Origin: Alterinioella nitratireducens
GTDB taxonomy: Bacteria > Pseudomonadota > Alphaproteobacteria > Rhodobacterales > Rhodobacteraceae
NCBI RefSeq assembly: GCF_013155465.1
Contig: NZ_JABJVX010000001.1
Location: 496,001 to 560,000, forward strand
Length of the DNA stretch: 64,000 nt
Direction of reading: 5' to 3'
Shown here one piece after another: positions 31,890 to 41,038 of this stretch (its first letter is position 1; each line of letters opens with the position of its first letter). Both the position numbers and the translations under genes were made by a program. Under the pieces are notes generated by a model, which saw only the letters and a program-made list of their open reading frames with translations, was not told where the DNA came from and did not search any database.

Positions 31890-33905
31890 TTACAGCAGCG
31901 CGCGCACCTTGGCGGCCACGGCCTCGCCCGTGATCCCGAAATGGGCGTAAAGCTCCTCCGCCGGGGCCGAGGCACCGAACCCCTCCATGCCGACAAAGCC
32001 CGCCTTGGCCTCGCGACCGCGTTCGCCCAACAACCACTGGTCCCAGGGTTGGCGCACCCCGGCCTCGACGGCCACGCGCACCGCGCCGCCGGGCAGGACG
32101 CGCTTGCGATAGCTCTCGTCCTGGGTCGCGAACAGCTCCATGCAGGGCATGGAGACGACGCGCACGCCGATGCCATCGCCCTCCAGGATCGCCTTGGCTT
32201 CCAGCGCGATGGAGACCTCCGAGCCGCTGGCAATCAGGATCGCCTGGCGCTTGGCCTCGGCCTCGGCCAGCACGTAGGCCCCGCGCCAGGTCTGGTTGGC
32301 GGTCTTGTGCTCGCGGCGCACGGTCGGCACGCCCTGGCGGGAAAGCGCCAGCACCGACGGCGTCGCCTTCTGGTTCAGCGCCGCTTCCCAGGCCTCCGCC
32401 GTTTCCACCGCATCCGCCGGGCGGAAGACCAGCATGTTGGGCGTCGCGCGCAGCATGGCCAGATGTTCCACCGGCTGGTGTGTCGGGCCGTCCTCGCCCA
32501 ACCCGATGCTGTCATGGGTCATGACATATTGCACCGAGACGCCCATCAGCGCGCTGAGCCGCATCGCGCCGCGCGCATAATCGGTGAAGCACATGAAGGT
32601 GCCGCCATAGGGGCGCACGCCGCCATGCAGCGCCATGCCGTTCATCGCGCCCGCCATGCCATGTTCGCGGATGCCGTAATAGATGTAGCGGCCGGTGCGG
32701 TTTTCCGGCTCGAACGTGCCCAGATCGGCGGTCTTGGTGTTGTTCGATCCCGTCAGGTCGGCCGAGCCGCCAAGCGTTTCGCGGATGATCGGGTTGATCA
32801 CCTCCAGCGCCATTTCGCTGGCCTTGCGGGTGGCCACCTTGGGGGTGGTTTCCGTCACCTGCTTTTTCAGCGCCTTGATCGTGGCCGAGAGCTTCTTGGG
32901 CATCTCGCCCGCGATGGAGCGCGCAAACTCCACCTGCTTGGTGGTCGAGAGCGCCGCGATGCGGGCATCCCAATCCGCGCGGTCGGCGGCGCCGCGCGCG
33001 CCGATGGCTTCCCATTCCTCCTTGAGGTCCGAGGGGATCTCGAAGGGACCGTGGCTCCAGCCATAGGCCGCCTTGGTATCGGCGATCAGCTGGTCATCGG
33101 TCAGCGCGCCATGCCCCTTGGAGGTATCCTGCGCCGAGGAGCCGAGCGCGATATGCGTCTTGCAGGCGATCATCGCGGGGCCCGCGCTGGCCTTGGCCGC
33201 GGTCAGCGCGCGGTCGATATCCTCGGGGTCGTGGCCGTCGCATTCGAACACGTCCCAGCCGGAGGCGGCAAAACGCGCCATCTGGTCGGTGCGGTCAGAC
33301 AGCGACACCTTGCCGTCGATGGTGATGTCGTTATTGTCCCACATCACGATGAGGTGGCTCAGCTCGTGACGGCCGGCAAGGCCGATCGCCTCCTGGCTGA
33401 TGCCCTCCATCAGGCAGCCGTCGCCGGCGATGCAATAGGTGTGGTGATCGACCACCTTCTTGCCCCACCGGGCGCGCAGGAACTCCTCGGCCATGGCAAA
33501 GCCGACGGCATTGGCCAGCCCCTGGCCAAGCGGGCCGGTCGTGGTCTCGATCCCCGCCGCATGGCCGTATTCCGGGTGGCCCGCCGTGATCGACCCCAAC
33601 TGGCGGAAATTGCGGATCTGGTCCAGCGTCATATCCTCGTAGCCCGTCAGGTAGAGCAACGAGTAGAGCAGCATCGAGCCATGGCCCGCGCTGAGGATGA
33701 AGCGGTCGCGGTCGGGCCAGTGCGGCGCGCTTGCGTCGAATTTCAGGTGGTTGCGAAACAGCACGGTGGCGACATCGGCCATGCCCATCGGCATGCCGGA
33801 ATGGCCCGAATTGGCGGCGGCGACGGCGTCGAGCGTCAGGGTGCGGATGCAGGCGGCACGGCGCCAGTGATCGGGATGCGCGGCGGCAAGGTCTTTGGTG
33901 TCCAC
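31890..33905 (-). CDS. tkt: Transketolase
   Basis: Transketolase moves two-carbon units in the pentose phosphate and Calvin pathways with thiamine diphosphate. The 671-residue protein has the motifs [35 protein letters not shown], the cofactor stretch [13 protein letters not shown], and [13 protein letters not shown] in the pyrimidine domain. Length and motifs are complete. It opens the glycolytic block on the minus strand, followed by gapB. About 245 bases (33906-34151) separate it from the divergent coiled-coil gene; I see no clear promoter or RNA there. Confidence 0.97.
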   Translation of the reverse strand: MDTKDLAAAHPDHWRRAACIRTLTLDAVAAANSGHSGMPMGMADVATVLFRNHLKFDASAPHWPDRDRFILSAGHGSMLLYSLLYLTGYEDMTLDQIRNFRQLGSITAGHPEYGHAAGIETTTGPLGQGLANAVGFAMAEEFLRARWGKKVVDHHTYCIAGDGCLMEGISQEAIGLAGRHELSHLIVMWDNNDITIDGKVSLSDRTDQMARFAASGWDVFECDGHDPEDIDRALTAAKASAGPAMIACKTHIALGSSAQDTSKGHGALTDDQLIADTKAAYGWSHGPFEIPSDLKEEWEAIGARGAADRADWDARIAALSTTKQVEFARSIAGEMPKKLSATIKALKKQVTETTPKVATRKASEMALEVINPIIRETLGGSADLTGSNNTKTADLGTFEPENRTGRYIYYGIREHGMAGAMNGMALHGGVRPYGGTFMCFTDYARGAMRLSALMGVSVQYVMTHDSIGLGEDGPTHQPVEHLAMLRATPNMLVFRPADAVETAEAWEAALNQKATPSVLALSRQGVPTVRREHKTANQTWRGAYVLAEAEAKRQAILIASGSEVSIALEAKAILEGDGIGVRVVSMPCMELFATQDESYRKRVLPGGAVRVAVEAGVRQPWDQWLLGERGREAKAGFVGMEGFGASAPAEELYAHFGITGEAVAAKVRALL

Positions 33906-34151
33906 GGGGGCGGGCTCCTGTCAAACGGGGGCTTGTGTTGCGCAGGGTGATAGCAGGCCGGGGGCGGAGTGCAAGCAAGGCAGCGGCCCCCAACGCGGCA
34001 TTTTCGGCGCATTTCGGCATTCGAGGCTCGAAAACGACCCGGAAACTGTTGCAAATGACGCCGGGATACGATTCGCTTGTGGCCAGGCAGATCGGCCCGG
34101 GCAGGCAGGGCAAGACCCGGGTTGGAAACAAGACGAGGGGCATGGGCTGAT

Positions 34152-34931
34152 ATGAGCGAACCATCGGATCTGGACCAGATCACGGCGCTTGAACACCGGA
34201 TCACGGCGGCACTGGACCGCATCGCGCAGGGCGTGGCGGCACGCGGCGCGGGTGTGGGTGTGGGTGCGCAGGGCGAAGACGCGGGCGGAGACGCGGGCGA
34301 ATTGGCCGAACGCGTCGCCGCCCTCAGCGCGGCGCTGGAGGAAACCCAAGGCGCGCTGGCCGCCGAGCAGGCCGCGCATGCCGAGTTGAGCGACCGCCTG
34401 CGCGCCGTCGAGGCCGCCCGCAAGGCCGATGCCGACGAGGCCGCGCGCGAGATCGCCAGGGCGAAGGAAAGCGCCCCCGCCATGAGCGAGGCCGATATCG
34501 AGACGATGCAGGCGCTGGAGGCCGAGGTCGAGCGCCGCCAGGGCGTCGAGGACGTGCTGCGCCGCCGTATCCAGCGCCTGCGCGAGGAACGCAACGCGCT
34601 GCAGGAAGAACGCACCGAGGCGCGCGAGCAACTGGACGAGGTGCAGGGCAAGCTCGACCAGCTCGAGGCGATTGCCGGACCGGGTGGTGGGGCCGACAAG
34701 GAACTGTCGCGCCTGCGGCAAAGCAACAGCGCGCTGCGCGACACGATCGAGGAAATGCGCGAGGGGATCGGCAATGACGCGGTGGCCAATGGCGACCTGG
34801 TGACCGCCGCCCTGGCCGCCGAACTCGAAAGCCTGCGCGCCGAGCGGGCCGTTGACGCCGCCGAGGCGCGCGCCATCCTGGCCGAGATACGGCCGGTTCT
34901 GGACAAGGAAGGGAGCGGGGCCAATGCCTGA
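34152..34931 (+). CDS. Coiled-coil protein upstream of zapA
   Basis: This 259-residue acidic protein is almost all coiled coil (ELAERVAALSAALEETQGAL, then EVERRQGVEDVLRRRIQRLR, then EREALQ-type heptads) with a Gly-rich break near residues 30-45. No membrane segment or enzyme motif is visible. It overlaps zapA by eight bases, so the two are co-translated, and a division role alongside ZapA is likely by position. AGGGGC lies upstream of the ATG. I recall such genes before zapA in other Rhodobacterales but know no name. Confidence 0.75.
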   Translation: MSEPSDLDQITALEHRITAALDRIAQGVAARGAGVGVGAQGEDAGGDAGELAERVAALSAALEETQGALAAEQAAHAELSDRLRAVEAARKADADEAAREIARAKESAPAMSEADIETMQALEAEVERRQGVEDVLRRRIQRLREERNALQEERTEAREQLDEVQGKLDQLEAIAGPGGGADKELSRLRQSNSALRDTIEEMREGIGNDAVANGDLVTAALAAELESLRAERAVDAAEARAILAEIRPVLDKEGSGANA

Positions 34932-35361
34932 GATCTCGATCACCATCGGCGGGCGCAGCTTTGCCGTCTCCTGCCAACCGGGCGAGGAGCCCTATCTGCA
35001 GGCCGCCGCCAAGATGCTGGATACCGAGGCCACCGTGATCCTCGGCCAGATCGGACGCATGGCCCCGGAACGCATGCTCCTGATGGCGGGGCTGATGCTG
35101 GCCGACAAGACCGCCGGGCTGGAAGAGGATCTGCAACGCGCCGAGGAAACCCTGCGCGCCCGTGACCGCAGCCTGGCCGATGCCGAGGACCGGCTGGAAC
35201 GCCGTGCGCGCCGAATCGCGGAACTGGAAGAGGCGCCGCCGCCCGACCCAGAACAGGTCTCGGTCGCCGTGGTGCCCTCCGCGATCACCGACAGCCTGGC
35301 CGAGCTTGCAGCCCGCGCCGAGGCGCTGGCGCTGGAGTTCGAGGACGCGCCCGAGAGCTGA
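34924..35361 (+). CDS. zapA: Cell division protein ZapA
   Basis: ZapA binds FtsZ and steadies the Z ring. The 145-residue protein has the ZapA start EISITIGGRSFAVSCQPGEE, AAKMLDTEATVI and a C-terminal coiled coil (GLEEDLQRAEETLRARDRSL). It is longer than E. coli ZapA because of a Pro/Glu-rich tail. It starts inside the end of the coiled-coil gene. Its stop directly abuts the stop of the convergent MFS gene with no base between. Confidence 0.9.
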   Translation: MPEISITIGGRSFAVSCQPGEEPYLQAAAKMLDTEATVILGQIGRMAPERMLLMAGLMLADKTAGLEEDLQRAEETLRARDRSLADAEDRLERRARRIAELEEAPPPDPEQVSVAVVPSAITDSLAELAARAEALALEFEDAPES

Positions 35362-36567
35362 TCACGCCCGCGACAGGATCCGCCGCTCGTCTTGCAGCAG
35401 CCAAAGCGCTGATGCCAGCCCGACAGAGCAGGTGGCCAGCAGCAGCGCAAGCAGCATCGGGGCCGCGGTCTCGGCGCGCAGGACAAGGCCGGTCGCGGTG
35501 CTGAGCGCGGCCCCGCCCGCCACGATCATCGCGCCCGCCAGACCCGCGGCACTGCCCGCCAGATCGGGCCGCACCGACATCAGCCCGGAATGCACCGCGG
35601 GCATGGTCAGCCCGTTGCCAAGGCCGACCGTGATCGTCGCGGCGAAATAGCCCAAACTGCCGATCAGCCCCGCCGCATAGGCGATGAGGCCAAGCGTCAG
35701 CCCGGTGCAGGCCACGACGCGCCCCGCCAGCACCAGCCGCACCAGCCCCGCCCGCGCGATGATGCGCGACGACACGAAGCTGCCGCAGAAGAACCCCGCC
35801 GAGATCGAGCCGAGCACCACCCCGAGGGCGGCGGGCGGCAGGCCGAAGGTGGCGCTTGCGACCAGCGGCGCCCCGGCCAGGAAGACGAAGAAGGCGCCCA
35901 CGGAAAAGACCGCGCTGATGGCGAAGCCGCGAAACCGGGGCAGTTTCAGCAGCGAACCTATGTCGCGCCCGATGCCGCCAAGCCCGCCCGTGCCGGGGCG
36001 ATGCGTCTCGTCCAGGCTGCGCCAGGTGACGGCCAGCAGGGTCAGCCCCGCGCCCGTGTAGACCGCGAACCCCGCGCGCCAGCCGACCGTCGCCTCCAGC
36101 GCGCCGCCCAGGACCGGGCCGACCATCGGCGCAATGGCCATGGCCATGCCAAGCGTGGCGATGCGGGCGGCGGCAGTGTCGGCGGGATGGGTGTCGCGCA
36201 GGATCGCCATCGCCATGGCCGAAAGCGCGATGATCGCAGCCTGCACCATGCGCGCGGCCAGGAGCAGCCAGAGGCTTGTGGCCAGAAGGCAGGTCAGCGA
36301 GGCCGCGACGAAGACCGCCAGCGCCACCAGCACCACCGGCCTGCGCCCGACCCGGTCCGAAAGCGGCCCGGCCACGATCTGCACCAGCGCGGTCACGCCC
36401 AGGTATCCGCCCACCATCAGGTTGACCGAGGCATAGCTGGCGTCGAATTCCGCCGCGATGGCGGGCAGCGAGGGCACAATCAGGTTCAGCGTCAACAGCG
36501 CCAGCCCGGTCATCGCGACCAGCATCGGAAAGGCGGGGGCGGTGGCGGGGGGGCGTGTCCGGGACAT
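35362..36567 (-). CDS. MFS drug-efflux transporter (Bcr/CflA type)
   Basis: This 401-residue inner-membrane protein should have 12 membrane segments and export small molecules with protons. The MFS signature after the second segment is GPLSDRVGRRPVVL, and the pattern LNLIVPSLPAIAAEFDAS followed by QIVAGPLSD is typical of the Bcr/CflA group. The start ATG 36567 has GAGGAGG; the frame runs on upstream without a site. The substrate cannot be read from the sequence. It is convergent with zapA. Confidence 0.88.
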   Translation of the reverse strand: MSRTRPPATAPAFPMLVAMTGLALLTLNLIVPSLPAIAAEFDASYASVNLMVGGYLGVTALVQIVAGPLSDRVGRRPVVLVALAVFVAASLTCLLATSLWLLLAARMVQAAIIALSAMAMAILRDTHPADTAAARIATLGMAMAIAPMVGPVLGGALEATVGWRAGFAVYTGAGLTLLAVTWRSLDETHRPGTGGLGGIGRDIGSLLKLPRFRGFAISAVFSVGAFFVFLAGAPLVASATFGLPPAALGVVLGSISAGFFCGSFVSSRIIARAGLVRLVLAGRVVACTGLTLGLIAYAAGLIGSLGYFAATITVGLGNGLTMPAVHSGLMSVRPDLAGSAAGLAGAMIVAGGAALSTATGLVLRAETAAPMLLALLLATCSVGLASALWLLQDERRILSRA

Positions 36568-36738
36568 GACCGGGCCTCCTCTGCCGACTGTCCGGTCGAC
36601 GTTAGGTTTGCCCGGGGCTGTCGTCAATTCCGATCTCGGCGCGATGGGCGCCAGGGCCGGTCCTTAACATAATTCAGCCAAGGATGCAGAAACCTGCTAT
36701 GAGGGACGGGTTGCAATGTCAAAAAGGGGGATCATGAC

Positions 36739-37071
36739 ATGCCGACTTTCATCCTGACGGGACGCTATTCTCTGGATGCCGTGCGGGGGCTGATGGCAAA
36801 GCCCGAGGACCGGACCGAGGCCGTTTCGGCGGTCGTGTCGGCCGCGGGCGGTACGTTCCTGCATTACTGGGTCACGACCGGCGCGACCGATTTCGTTCTT
36901 GTGGCAGAAGCCGACAGGGCCGAAGAGTTTCTGGCCGGGGTCATGACCGCCGCCGCCTCGGGCTCGGTGACGGACCTGACGACCGTGCAGGCGTGGAGTT
37001 CGCCTGACTTTGCCAAGGTCGCGGAAAAGGCGGCCGACATGGCCTCTGCATATCGCGCTCCGGGCGACTAG
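36739..37071 (+). CDS. GYD-domain protein
   Basis: This 110-residue protein fits the GYD family, small alpha/beta proteins of unknown function: FILTGRYSLDAVRGLMAKP at the start, HYWVTTGATDFVLVAEADR in the middle and TVQAWSSPDF. It has an AAAAGGGGG site upstream. It is followed 16 bases later by the end of the convergent SDR gene. No operon partner is present. Confidence 0.8.
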   Translation: MPTFILTGRYSLDAVRGLMAKPEDRTEAVSAVVSAAGGTFLHYWVTTGATDFVLVAEADRAEEFLAGVMTAAASGSVTDLTTVQAWSSPDFAKVAEKAADMASAYRAPGD

Positions 37072-37087
37072 CGCCGAGCAGGCCGGG

Positions 37088-37762
37088 TCAGCCCCGAGGC
37101 AAGAGAACGCCAAGCAGCCGGTCGGCTTCGGCCATCGGGTCGGCCAGCGGGCCGCGATCCTCGCCGGGATGGAACCGGGCGCGGGTGGCGGTGGGCATCG
37201 GGGCGGGCTTCAGCAGGTGGACCGCCGGTCCATGGCGCGCGGTCTCGGCCTGCCAACTCTGGATCAGGGCGCGCCCGGCGGCTTTCGAGAGCGCATAGGC
37301 CCCGGCGAATTTCTTTTCGATCCGGGTGTCGTCGAAGAACAGGGCCGTGGCGTCATCCGAGGCGGCGATGAGCGGCTCGATCAGCGCTATGGCGCGGGCG
37401 AGGGCGCGGATATTGGTGGCGATGTTGGCATCCAGATCCTTGGCGCGGATATGGCCCGCGGGCGTCAGCGCGGTCACGTGAATGGCGGCGTGGACCCAGA
37501 TATCGGCGCGGCCCCACCTCTCATGCAGCGAGCGGCAGAGATGGGCCAGCGCGTTCTCATCCGTGATGTCCATCGGCGCCAGCGTGGCACTGCCGCCGGC
37601 GGCCTGGATCCGGTCGTCGAGATCTTCCAGGCCCCCCACGGTGCGCGCGACCGCGACGACATGGGCGCCGCGTTGCGCCAGCCACAGCGCCGAGGCCGCG
37701 CCGATCCCGCGTGAGGCCCCAGTGACAAGGGCGATGCGTCCATCGAGAGGTTTCTTGCTCAT
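37088..37762 (-). CDS. Divergent short-chain dehydrogenase/reductase
   Basis: The 224-residue protein has the cofactor motif TGASRGIG (residues 14-21) and the YALSK catalytic Tyr156/Lys160. The usual NNAG is replaced by HAAI, and the catalytic Ser, expected about 13 residues before the Tyr, is absent (LFFDDTR). It may be a non-standard or inactive member. ATG 37762 begins right after the YxxxK-type protein's normal N-terminal length. It is divergent from bioY, with 120 bases between them. Confidence 0.8.
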   Translation of the reverse strand: MSKKPLDGRIALVTGASRGIGAASALWLAQRGAHVVAVARTVGGLEDLDDRIQAAGGSATLAPMDITDENALAHLCRSLHERWGRADIWVHAAIHVTALTPAGHIRAKDLDANIATNIRALARAIALIEPLIAASDDATALFFDDTRIEKKFAGAYALSKAAGRALIQSWQAETARHGPAVHLLKPAPMPTATRARFHPGEDRGPLADPMAEADRLLGVLLPRG

Positions 37763-37882
37763 GGCCGCGTGATGGCCGGTTTGGCGCGGCTTGGCAAGGG
37801 GGCAAGCGGCTTGACTTTGGCGGTGCCGCTGGTGAGAACAAGGGCCAATGGAAACCTCCAATCAGAGACAGAGGAGACGCGC

Positions 37883-38479
37883 ATGAGCCGCGACATGACT
37901 TTGAGCCAGGCCGTTACCGGATCCACCAGCCTGTTGAAACAGGTGCTGATGGTCGCGGGCGGCACCGCTTTCATCGCGTTGGCCGCGCAGATCTCGGTGC
38001 CGATGCTGCCGGTGCCGATGACCTTGCAGACGCTGGCCATCTTGATGGTGGGCTTCACCTTCGGCGCGCGCCTCGGGGCGGCGACGCTGATCGCCTATCT
38101 CGCCGAGGGCGCGATGGGGCTGCCGGTCTTTGCGAACGGCATGAATGGCGTGGCCTTCGCGGGGCCGACCGCCGGTTTCCTGGTCGGTTTCGTCGGCATG
38201 GCATGGGCCGCCGGTTGGGCCGCCGAGCGCGGGCTGGCGCGCGGGTTTGTCGGCACGGCGCTGTCGGCCATCGTGATCTCGGCGCTGCTCTATGTGCCGG
38301 GCCTGGCCTGGCCCGCGCTGGTGGCGGGCGCCACGGGTGTCGAGGCCGGGTGGGTCGCCCAGGGCAGTGGCTTCTACTGGACCTGGTTCGTCGCGCCCTT
38401 CCTTCTGGGCGATGCGGTCAAGGCCGTGATCGCGGCGCTTCTGGTTGCGGGCGGCTGGAAGGCCCTGTCGGCGCGCTGA
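37883..38479 (+). CDS. bioY: Biotin transporter substrate-binding subunit BioY
   Basis: BioY is the membrane S component that takes up biotin. The 198-residue protein has six hydrophobic stretches and the family motifs QISVPMLPVPMTLQTLAIL, FGARLGAATLIAYLAEGAMG and GPTAGFLVGF. ATG 37883 follows GAGGAGA. No bioM or bioN lies nearby, so it is a lone BioY or uses a shared ECF module. I found no BioR-type TTATCTATAA site upstream. Confidence 0.95.
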   Translation: MSRDMTLSQAVTGSTSLLKQVLMVAGGTAFIALAAQISVPMLPVPMTLQTLAILMVGFTFGARLGAATLIAYLAEGAMGLPVFANGMNGVAFAGPTAGFLVGFVGMAWAAGWAAERGLARGFVGTALSAIVISALLYVPGLAWPALVAGATGVEAGWVAQGSGFYWTWFVAPFLLGDAVKAVIAALLVAGGWKALSAR

Positions 38480-38498
38480 GCCACAGGGGTTTGAATTG

Positions 38499-38538
38499 AA
38501 ACGCCGCCCGGGGGGGAGCCTCGGGCGGCGTTTTCTTT
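38499..38538 (+). terminator. Terminator after bioY
   Basis: AAACGCCGCCCG (38499-38510) pairs perfectly with CGGGCGGCGTTT (38522-38533) around an 11-base loop, followed by TTTTCTTTTT-like sequence. It lies 20 bases past the bioY stop. Confidence 0.9.
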
Positions 38539-38540
38539 TT

Positions 38541-38606
38541 GGGATTGCGCTGCCTTCGGCATCGCTCCGCGCCTCCTCCGGCCCTTGCGGGCCGTCCTCG
38601 GCGCGG
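38541..38606 (+). repeat. 66-base GC-rich repeat, copy B
   Basis: It matches the minus strand of 31761-31826 at 61 of 66 positions. It follows the bioY terminator and precedes a composite-repeat tail by about 45 bases, the same arrangement as copy A. Confidence 0.75.
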
Positions 38607-38650
38607 GGGGGCGCATCACTGGAGGTGATGTGTATGGTGGGCCCGTTGCG

Positions 38651-38685
38651 CTGCCTCCGGCGGGGATATTTGCGGAACAAAGAAG
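38651..38685 (+). repeat. Composite intergenic repeat, copy 4
   Basis: CTGCCTCCGGCG leads into the AT-rich tail GGATATTTGCGGAACAAAGA; 38663-38685 is identical to 3287-3309. It lies in the gap between the convergent bioY and DUF1284 genes. Confidence 0.7.
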
Positions 38686-38693
38686 CGGTCGGG

Positions 38694-39101
38694 TCAGTCT
38701 TCGTGCAACCGGGCCAGCGCCGTTTCGCAGAGGCCGAGCGCAAGCCATTGGCAGCCCTGGCAGAGGGTTTGAAGGTCGCCGGGCTGGACATGTTTGCGGA
38801 TGCGGGCCTGTGCCTCGCCCCATGTCAGGCGCTCATGCGGGGCAAGGCGCAGGGCGCGCGCATGGGCGCGGTCGAGCCGGGAAATGGAGGTCTGCTCGGT
38901 ACACAGATTGCCGCGCCGCTTGGGGCAGGGGGCGCAGATGTCGTCGGCATGGCCGGTGACCTGGATCGGCGTTGCGTCGCCGTCGGGGGCGCGCAGGCGG
39001 TCCACGACGATGGCCGACATGTTGGCGGTGAAGCCGTCCGAATAGCCCTTGCCCTGGTAGCCGAGCGCGCAGAGGAAATGATGCGGGCGGAAGCGCAGCA
39101 C
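38694..39101 (-). CDS. DUF1284 Cys-rich protein
   Basis: This 135-residue protein matches DUF1284: RFRPHHFLCALGYQGKGYS at the start, then two cysteine clusters (CAPCPKRRGNLC and CQGCQWLALGLC) that could bind iron-sulfur or zinc. The start is GTG at 39101, four bases after the purF stop, and fits better than upstream in-frame ATGs, which lie inside purF. It is thus probably co-translated with purF. Function unknown. Confidence 0.85.
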   Translation of the reverse strand: MLRFRPHHFLCALGYQGKGYSDGFTANMSAIVVDRLRAPDGDATPIQVTGHADDICAPCPKRRGNLCTEQTSISRLDRAHARALRLAPHERLTWGEAQARIRKHVQPGDLQTLCQGCQWLALGLCETALARLHED

Positions 39102-39105
39102 GGGG

Positions 39106-40569
39106 CTACTCCGCCGGTTCGCGCATCTCGAAGCCCTTGGCGACCATGTCCGAGGGCTGCACCGGGTAATCGCCCGAGAAACAGGCATCGCAATATTGCG
39201 GGCAGGCATTGTCGCGGCCCTTGGCCTCGCCGACGGCACGGTAGAGCCCGTCGAGCGAGATGAAGCGCAGGCTGTCGACGTTCAGGTGGCGGCGCATCTC
39301 TTCCTCGGACATGGTCGAGGCCAGCAGTTTCTCGCGTTCGGGCGTGTCGACGCCGTAGAAGCAGGGCCAGGCCGTGGGGGGGCTAGCGATGCGGAAATGG
39401 ACCTCCGCCGCGCCTGCATCCAGGATCATCTCCTTGATCTTGCGGCTGGTGGTGCCGCGCACGACCGAATCGTCGACCAGGATCACCCGCTTGCCCTTGA
39501 TCAGCGCGCGGTTGACATTGAGCTTGAGGCGCACGCCCATGTTGCGGATCTGCTCGGTCGGCTCGATGAAGGTGCGGCCCATATACTGGTTGCGGATGAT
39601 CCCCATCGCATAAGGAATGCCGCTTTCCTGGGAATAGCCGATGGCCGCGGGCGTGCCGCTGTCGGGCACGGGGCAGACGAGATCGGCCTCGACGGGGGCC
39701 TCGCGCGCCAGTTCCACGCCGATCTGGCGGCGGGTTTCATAGACGGACTGGCCGTTCAGGATGCTGTCGGGACGCGAGAAATAGACATGCTCGAAGATGC
39801 AGAAGCGGGGCCTTGCGGGCTCGAACGGCATGAAGCTCTCGATGCCCTTGGGCGAGATCACGACCATTTCGCCGGGCTCCACCTCGCGGATGAACTCGGC
39901 CCCGATGATGTCGAGCGCGCAGGTCTCGGATGACAGCACCCAGCCGTCGCCCAACCGGCCCAGGACCAGCGGGCGCACGCCGAGGCGGTCGCGCACGCCA
40001 ATCAGCTTGGTGCGCGTCATGGCCACGACCGAGAACGCGCCCTCGACCCGGCGCAGCGCGTCCTTCATGCGTTCGGGGATGTTCTTCTGGTAGCTGCGCG
40101 CCATCAGGTGGATGATACATTCGCTGTCAGAGGAGCTGTGGAAGATCGAGCCGCGCCCGATCAGGTCGCGGCGCAATTCCTCGGCATTGGTGATATTGCC
40201 GTTATGGGCCAGGGCGGCCCCGCCCATCGAGAATTCGCCGAAGAAGGGCTGCACGTCGCGCAGCTGCGTCTGGCCCTTCGATCCGGCGGTGGAATAGCGC
40301 ACATGGCCGATGCCGATCGAGCCCGGCAGCGTCTCCATCAGCTTGGCGGAGGTGAAGTTGTCGCGCACATAGCCGAAGCGGCGGGCCGACTGGAAGCCGT
40401 GATCGGGGTCATGGGTGACGATGCCGCCCGCCTCCTGCCCGCGATGTTGCAGGGCGTGGAGGCCCAGGGCCACGAAATTGGCCGCATCGGAAACACCGAC
40501 CACGCCGAAAACGCCGCATTCCTCCTTGAGCTTGTCGTCATCGAAGGGATGGCTATGGAACGGGGTCAT
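39106..40569 (-). CDS. purF: Amidophosphoribosyltransferase
   Basis: PurF makes phosphoribosylamine from PRPP and glutamine, the first step of purine synthesis. The 487-residue protein has a short propeptide ending before Cys18 (KEECGVFG), the glutaminase nucleophile after processing, and the PRPP motif VILVDDSVVRGTTS. The start is uncertain: ATG 40569 gives the usual MTPFHSHPFDDDKL; in-frame ATG 40581 and GTG 40596 lie upstream, and none has a clear ribosome site. cvpA, its usual neighbour in other bacteria, is 2.3 kb away here. Confidence 0.95.
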   Translation of the reverse strand: MTPFHSHPFDDDKLKEECGVFGVVGVSDAANFVALGLHALQHRGQEAGGIVTHDPDHGFQSARRFGYVRDNFTSAKLMETLPGSIGIGHVRYSTAGSKGQTQLRDVQPFFGEFSMGGAALAHNGNITNAEELRRDLIGRGSIFHSSSDSECIIHLMARSYQKNIPERMKDALRRVEGAFSVVAMTRTKLIGVRDRLGVRPLVLGRLGDGWVLSSETCALDIIGAEFIREVEPGEMVVISPKGIESFMPFEPARPRFCIFEHVYFSRPDSILNGQSVYETRRQIGVELAREAPVEADLVCPVPDSGTPAAIGYSQESGIPYAMGIIRNQYMGRTFIEPTEQIRNMGVRLKLNVNRALIKGKRVILVDDSVVRGTTSRKIKEMILDAGAAEVHFRIASPPTAWPCFYGVDTPEREKLLASTMSEEEMRRHLNVDSLRFISLDGLYRAVGEAKGRDNACPQYCDACFSGDYPVQPSDMVAKGFEMREPAE

Positions 40570-40690
40570 CTCGGCACGCATGGGGGCAGGGTCCACGTCT
40601 GGGGCGATTCCCCGGAGCTATAGAGAAGCGGCCCCGCAAAGTCACCCACATGCGCGCGGGCCCCGGCGGAATATCGGCGCGGCGTTGCGC

Positions 40691-40882
40691 TCAGGTGGCC
40701 ATGGGCAGGATCAGGAGCGCGGCCAGCACGCTCACCGCGGCGACGGCCAGCGCGGGCAGGCGGGACGTGGTGCGGCGGGCCAGGCGATGCGCCTCTTCGC
40801 TGCGCATCCGGCGGCCACGGGCCATGTAGCGGGCGGTGTCGATGGAGCCATCGGGGCGGGTGTGGATCGGGGTGCGGGTCAT
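40691..40882 (-). CDS. Small tail-anchored membrane protein
   Basis: This 63-residue protein has a basic N-terminal part (RPDGSIDTARYMARGRRMRS) and one C-terminal membrane segment (LPALAVAAVSVLAALLIL). AGAAGGACC precedes the ATG. I recall similar small Rhodobacteraceae proteins with the RPDGSIDTA segment but no function. It lies between purF and the winged-helix/hydrolase gene, transcribed toward purF. Confidence 0.65.
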   Translation of the reverse strand: MTRTPIHTRPDGSIDTARYMARGRRMRSEEAHRLARRTTSRLPALAVAAVSVLAALLILPMAT

Positions 40883-41038
40883 CGGGGCGGTCCTTCTGAT
40901 TGGGTGAGATCACCATGACAGGGCTGCGCGCTCCGCGCTTGAAGGGGGCCTTTAGAAAGCCTTGGGATGGGCTTCTATTTCGCCCCAGACCCCTCTCTTT
41001 CCTTGAGAAACCGCGGGTCCGGTGCGCATCATGGGCGC

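Noticed and set aside
33906-34151. Possible 6S RNA gene near zapA
   Set aside because: 6S RNA often lies beside zapA in other proteobacteria, but I found no long closing stem with a central bubble in this gap, and zapA's 3' side has no gap at all.
37763-37882. BioR or BirA operator before bioY
   Set aside because: No TTATCTATAA-like palindrome or BirA-type site could be found in the 120-base divergent gap.
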